This document shows, one piece after another, positions 62,258 through 64,000 of a stretch of DNA of 64,000 nt. Source of the stretch: Mesorhizobium sp. 131-2-1 (GTDB lineage: Bacteria; Pseudomonadota; Alphaproteobacteria; Rhizobiales; Rhizobiaceae). Made by a program: the position numbers and the translations under genes. The first letter of the stretch is position 1. Every line of letters starts with the position of its first letter. The notes below the pieces were generated by a model, which did no database searches, was not told the origin of the DNA, and was given only the letters and a program-made list of their open reading frames with translations. The stretch covers positions 1,488,001-1,552,000 of the forward strand of contig NZ_AP023247.1 of assembly GCF_016756535.1 (NCBI RefSeq). The letters are read 5' to 3'.

Positions 62258-63067
62258 TCAGTCCGGGCTTGAAGCGGCGCCGCGACCCCACTGCGGCGCG
62301 GGCTGCGCCGGAGCTGGAGCGGTTGCGGTCGGCTCGGCCGGGACAGGCGCCTGTTCGACGTTCGGCGAGACGTCCGGTTCCCCGTCCGCGCCGGCGAGAA
62401 GCGGCACGCCGCGGCTGCGCAGGACAAGCACCAGCACCGCGCCGGCGATGATGCCGCCGATATGACAAGCCCAGGAAACCTGGTCCTCGCCGCCTGCCGC
62501 GAACATGACGATCTGGAAAACGATCCAAAGGATAAGCGGGATGAAGGCCGGGATACGCAAGGGAATGCGGGCGAAGGCGAGAACCCAGACCTTCACCCTT
62601 GGGTAAAGGATCAGATAGGCGGCGACGACGCCGGCAATGGCGCCAGAGGCGCCGATCAGCGGCACCTGCGAATCCCAGGCCACCAACCCCTGGAAAAAGG
62701 CCCCGGCGATGGCGCAAAGCAGGTAGAAGATCAGGTAGCGGATGTGGCCGAGCGCGTCCTCGACATTGTCGCCGAAAACCCACAGGAACAGCATGTTGCC
62801 GCCGAGGTGGAAGATGTCGGCGTGCAGGAAGGAATAGGTCAGGTAGCTCAGGCTCTCCGGAATGACGATGAATTCGGGCGACAACTCGACCTTGTCGTGG
62901 ACGACGGAGGGGATGAAGCCAAGGCCGAGCACCGCCGCGTTGGTGAAATCCTCGCCGCCAAGCGTGGTGGCGAAATAGACGAGCACGTTGATGGCGATCA
63001 GGCCGATCGTCACATATTGCAGGCGGATGTGGCGCAGCCTGTTGGTGTCGTATAGCGGGATGAACAT
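62258..63067 (-). CDS. Rhomboid-family intramembrane serine protease
   Basis: 269 residues, six helices. Catalytic Ser in LIGASGAIAGVVAAY, His in WACHIGGIIAGAVL, with the oxyanion-side residues HADIFHLGGNMLFLWVFGDN. The tail (about 225-269) is proline/alanine-rich and cytoplasmic. It cleaves membrane helices of unknown clients. ATG 63067 (MFIPLYDTNRLRHI) fits the rhizobial family and is preferred to 27 upstream residues. Confidence 0.9.
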   Translation of the reverse strand: MFIPLYDTNRLRHIRLQYVTIGLIAINVLVYFATTLGGEDFTNAAVLGLGFIPSVVHDKVELSPEFIVIPESLSYLTYSFLHADIFHLGGNMLFLWVFGDNVEDALGHIRYLIFYLLCAIAGAFFQGLVAWDSQVPLIGASGAIAGVVAAYLILYPRVKVWVLAFARIPLRIPAFIPLILWIVFQIVMFAAGGEDQVSWACHIGGIIAGAVLVLVLRSRGVPLLAGADGEPDVSPNVEQAPVPAEPTATAPAPAQPAPQWGRGAASSPD

Positions 63068-63098
63068 GCGGCCCTGGACCTTCCGCTTCCACCGGGAG

Positions 63099-63680
63099 TC
63101 AGCGGTTCTTGCCGGGAACCCATAACACGTCGGCCTTTCCATTGTCATTGACCGCGCGGGCGGCGACGAACAGAAAGTCGGAGACGCGGTTGATGTATTT
63201 GATCGCCTCGCGGCTGACCTGTTCGCCGGGGTCCTGCGCCAGCTTCACCATGATCCGCTCGGCCCGCCGCGCCACGGTGCGGGCGAGGTGGAGCGCCGCC
63301 GCCGCCGGCGTGCCGCCGTTCAGAACGAAGGATTTGAGCGGCTGCAGTTCCTTGTTGAGGAGGTCGATGTCCTTTTCGACGCGATCGGTCTGCGAGGCGA
63401 CGATGCGCAGCGGCTCGTAGGGGAGCGGCTTGCCGTCATCCGGCACGGCGAGGTCGGCGCCGAGATCGAAAAGATCGTTCTGGATGCGGGACAGCATGGC
63501 ATCGATCGACGGATGGCTGGCAGCGGTGTGGGTGCGAGCCATGCCGATGCAGGCATTGGCCTCGTCGACGGTGCCGTAGGCGTCGATGCGCAGGTCGGAT
63601 TTCAACCGCCGCTCGCCGGTGCCGAGGCCGGTGGAGCCGTCGTCGCCGGTGCGGGTATAGATCTTGTTGAGCTTGACCAT
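63099..63680 (-). CDS. Cob(I)alamin adenosyltransferase, PduO type
   Basis: 193 residues. The N-terminal ATP-binding KIYTRTGDDGSTGLGTGERR, the LRIDAYGTVDEANACIGMAR block and the C-terminal HLARTVARRAERIM and YINRVSDFLF define a PduO/CobO-type ATR, a trimeric helical bundle that transfers adenosyl to cob(I)alamin. With cobST at the left end of the window this shows de novo B12 synthesis. It begins 15 bases after the small HIG1-like gene. Confidence 0.92.
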   Translation of the reverse strand: MVKLNKIYTRTGDDGSTGLGTGERRLKSDLRIDAYGTVDEANACIGMARTHTAASHPSIDAMLSRIQNDLFDLGADLAVPDDGKPLPYEPLRIVASQTDRVEKDIDLLNKELQPLKSFVLNGGTPAAAALHLARTVARRAERIMVKLAQDPGEQVSREAIKYINRVSDFLFVAARAVNDNGKADVLWVPGKNR

Positions 63681-63695
63681 GCGCCGCCTCCCCGG

Positions 63696-63887
63696 TCATT
63701 TGCGGGTGAAATACACCGCCAGCATGATCAGCACCAAGGCGATGAACTGCAACAGCACGCGCGCCTGCATCAGCTTGTTCGAGGTCATGGGGGAACCGCC
63801 GCGCAGCATGTTGATGAGGCCGCGGATCAGGACGAACACCACGGCGATCATGACCAGGACGGCGAGGATATTGAAGACGGTTGCCAT
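63696..63887 (-). CDS. HIG1-domain-like two-helix membrane protein
   Basis: 63 residues: helix NILAVLVMIAVVFVLIRGL, a polar loop, the motif SNKLMQARVLLQ (the HIG1 signature QxxRxxLQ type), then helix FIALVLIMLAVYF. Such small 'twin transmembrane' proteins precede the ATR gene in rhizobia; function is unknown, though HIG1 proteins often bind respiratory complexes. ATG 63887 (MATVFN) is used; ATG 63899 would add four residues. Confidence 0.82.
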   Translation of the reverse strand: MATVFNILAVLVMIAVVFVLIRGLINMLRGGSPMTSNKLMQARVLLQFIALVLIMLAVYFTRK

Positions 63888-63909
63888 AGTCTGTTCCAAT
63901 CAGTTCCGT

Positions 63910-64000
63910 TCAGGCGCGTTTGGCAAGCAGGCGGTAGAGCATCGATGCCGGCAGTATGCGTTTGAGGACCACGCCGATCCTGGCCGGCATCGTTACCACA
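63910..64000 (-). CDS. C-terminal end of an unidentified gene, cut by window edge
   Basis: Only the last 29 codons and stop are inside the window. They read MPARIGVVLKRILPASMLYR then LLAKRA. A short-chain dehydrogenase is often found at this place in related genomes, but the piece is too short to confirm. It ends 22 bases before the small HIG1-like gene start. Confidence 0.4.
   Translation of the reverse strand, partial: VVTMPARIGVVLKRILPASMLYRLLAKRA

Noticed and set aside
1..64000. CRISPR arrays, tRNA or rRNA genes, insertion sequences, phage genes
   Set aside because: I saw no regularly spaced repeats, no tRNA-like cloverleaf, no transposase or integrase motifs and no phage-type gene runs on either strand.

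Overview
The window is a GC-rich chromosomal segment of an alphaproteobacterium of the order Hyphomicrobiales (Rhizobiales), most likely Mesorhizobium or a close relative. This assignment is inferred from gene content and order: aerobic CobS/CobT cobaltochelatase next to a J-domain protein, a SAM-II (metA-type) riboswitch ahead of metX, a CpdR-like receiver, a TTAA-N7-TTAAC (CtrA-type) site ahead of ftsE, the lysA-lptM-argH/tlpA and ftsEX/hpt/cpdR neighbourhoods, an NrsF-type ECF sigma pair, and rhizobial-style intergenic palindromes. It looks like ordinary core chromosome: about 68 genes, tightly packed, mostly housekeeping, with no phage, integrase, transposase, CRISPR array, tRNA or rRNA visible.

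Layout. 0-5.6 kb: J-domain protein (5' cut), cobS, cobT, a secreted phytase-like esterase coupled to cobT, and an ArsR/SRPBCC pair. 5.6-15 kb: a spermidine-synthase-like enzyme, queuosine-precursor transporter, rpmB, DUF3108 protein, DMT exporter, lysoplasmalogenase, cupin, gloB, a methyltransferase, an ABC-type membrane protein with an eroded ATPase domain, and a DUF1194 protein. 15-20 kb: two glycosyltransferases and a Stf0 sulfotransferase that run into the metX-metW operon. metX is controlled by a SAM-II riboswitch with its own terminator. 20-30 kb: hisC, prephenate dehydrogenase, PfkB kinase, DUF2125, ChaC, aldo/keto reductase, LysE, PlsC, a LysR/PNPOx divergent pair and YdcF.

30-46 kb: ftsX-ftsE with a CtrA-type site, a membrane protein of unknown function, hpt, cpdR-like receiver, DMT exporter/LysR pair, VOC protein, large TIGR02302/DUF4175 membrane protein, threonine/serine dehydratase, lysA, small LptM-type lipoprotein, argH, tlpA and an MHYT-PAS-GGDEF-EAL protein. 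46-56 kb: ugpBAEC glycerol-3-phosphate importer with a GpdQ-like phosphodiesterase, then convergently an FbpABC-type ferric-iron importer behind an iron-responsive-operator-like palindrome. 56-64 kb: ECF sigma/NrsF pair with an apparent autoregulated promoter, a PAS-GGDEF protein, hbd, etfA-etfB, rhomboid protease, PduO-type cobalamin adenosyltransferase, HIG1-type small protein, and the C-terminal tip of an unidentified (possibly SDR) gene.

Functional threads. B12 is represented twice: cobalt insertion at the left end and adenosylation at the right end. Methionine synthesis is SAM-regulated. Glycerol-phosphate scavenging and iron uptake each use a substrate-binding-protein gene followed by a strong intergenic hairpin. 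Two classes of intergenic palindrome are present. There are two 127-bp elements, plus three shorter hairpins of about 50 bp that each place the stop codon of the upstream gene (metX, DUF2125, ftsX) in or at the edge of their outer arm. I found no wholly new system. The most unusual items are the eroded ATPase of the 12.3-14.1 kb transporter, the stop-codon-associated palindromes, and the compound CtrA/inverted-repeat structure between ftsE and its divergent neighbour.
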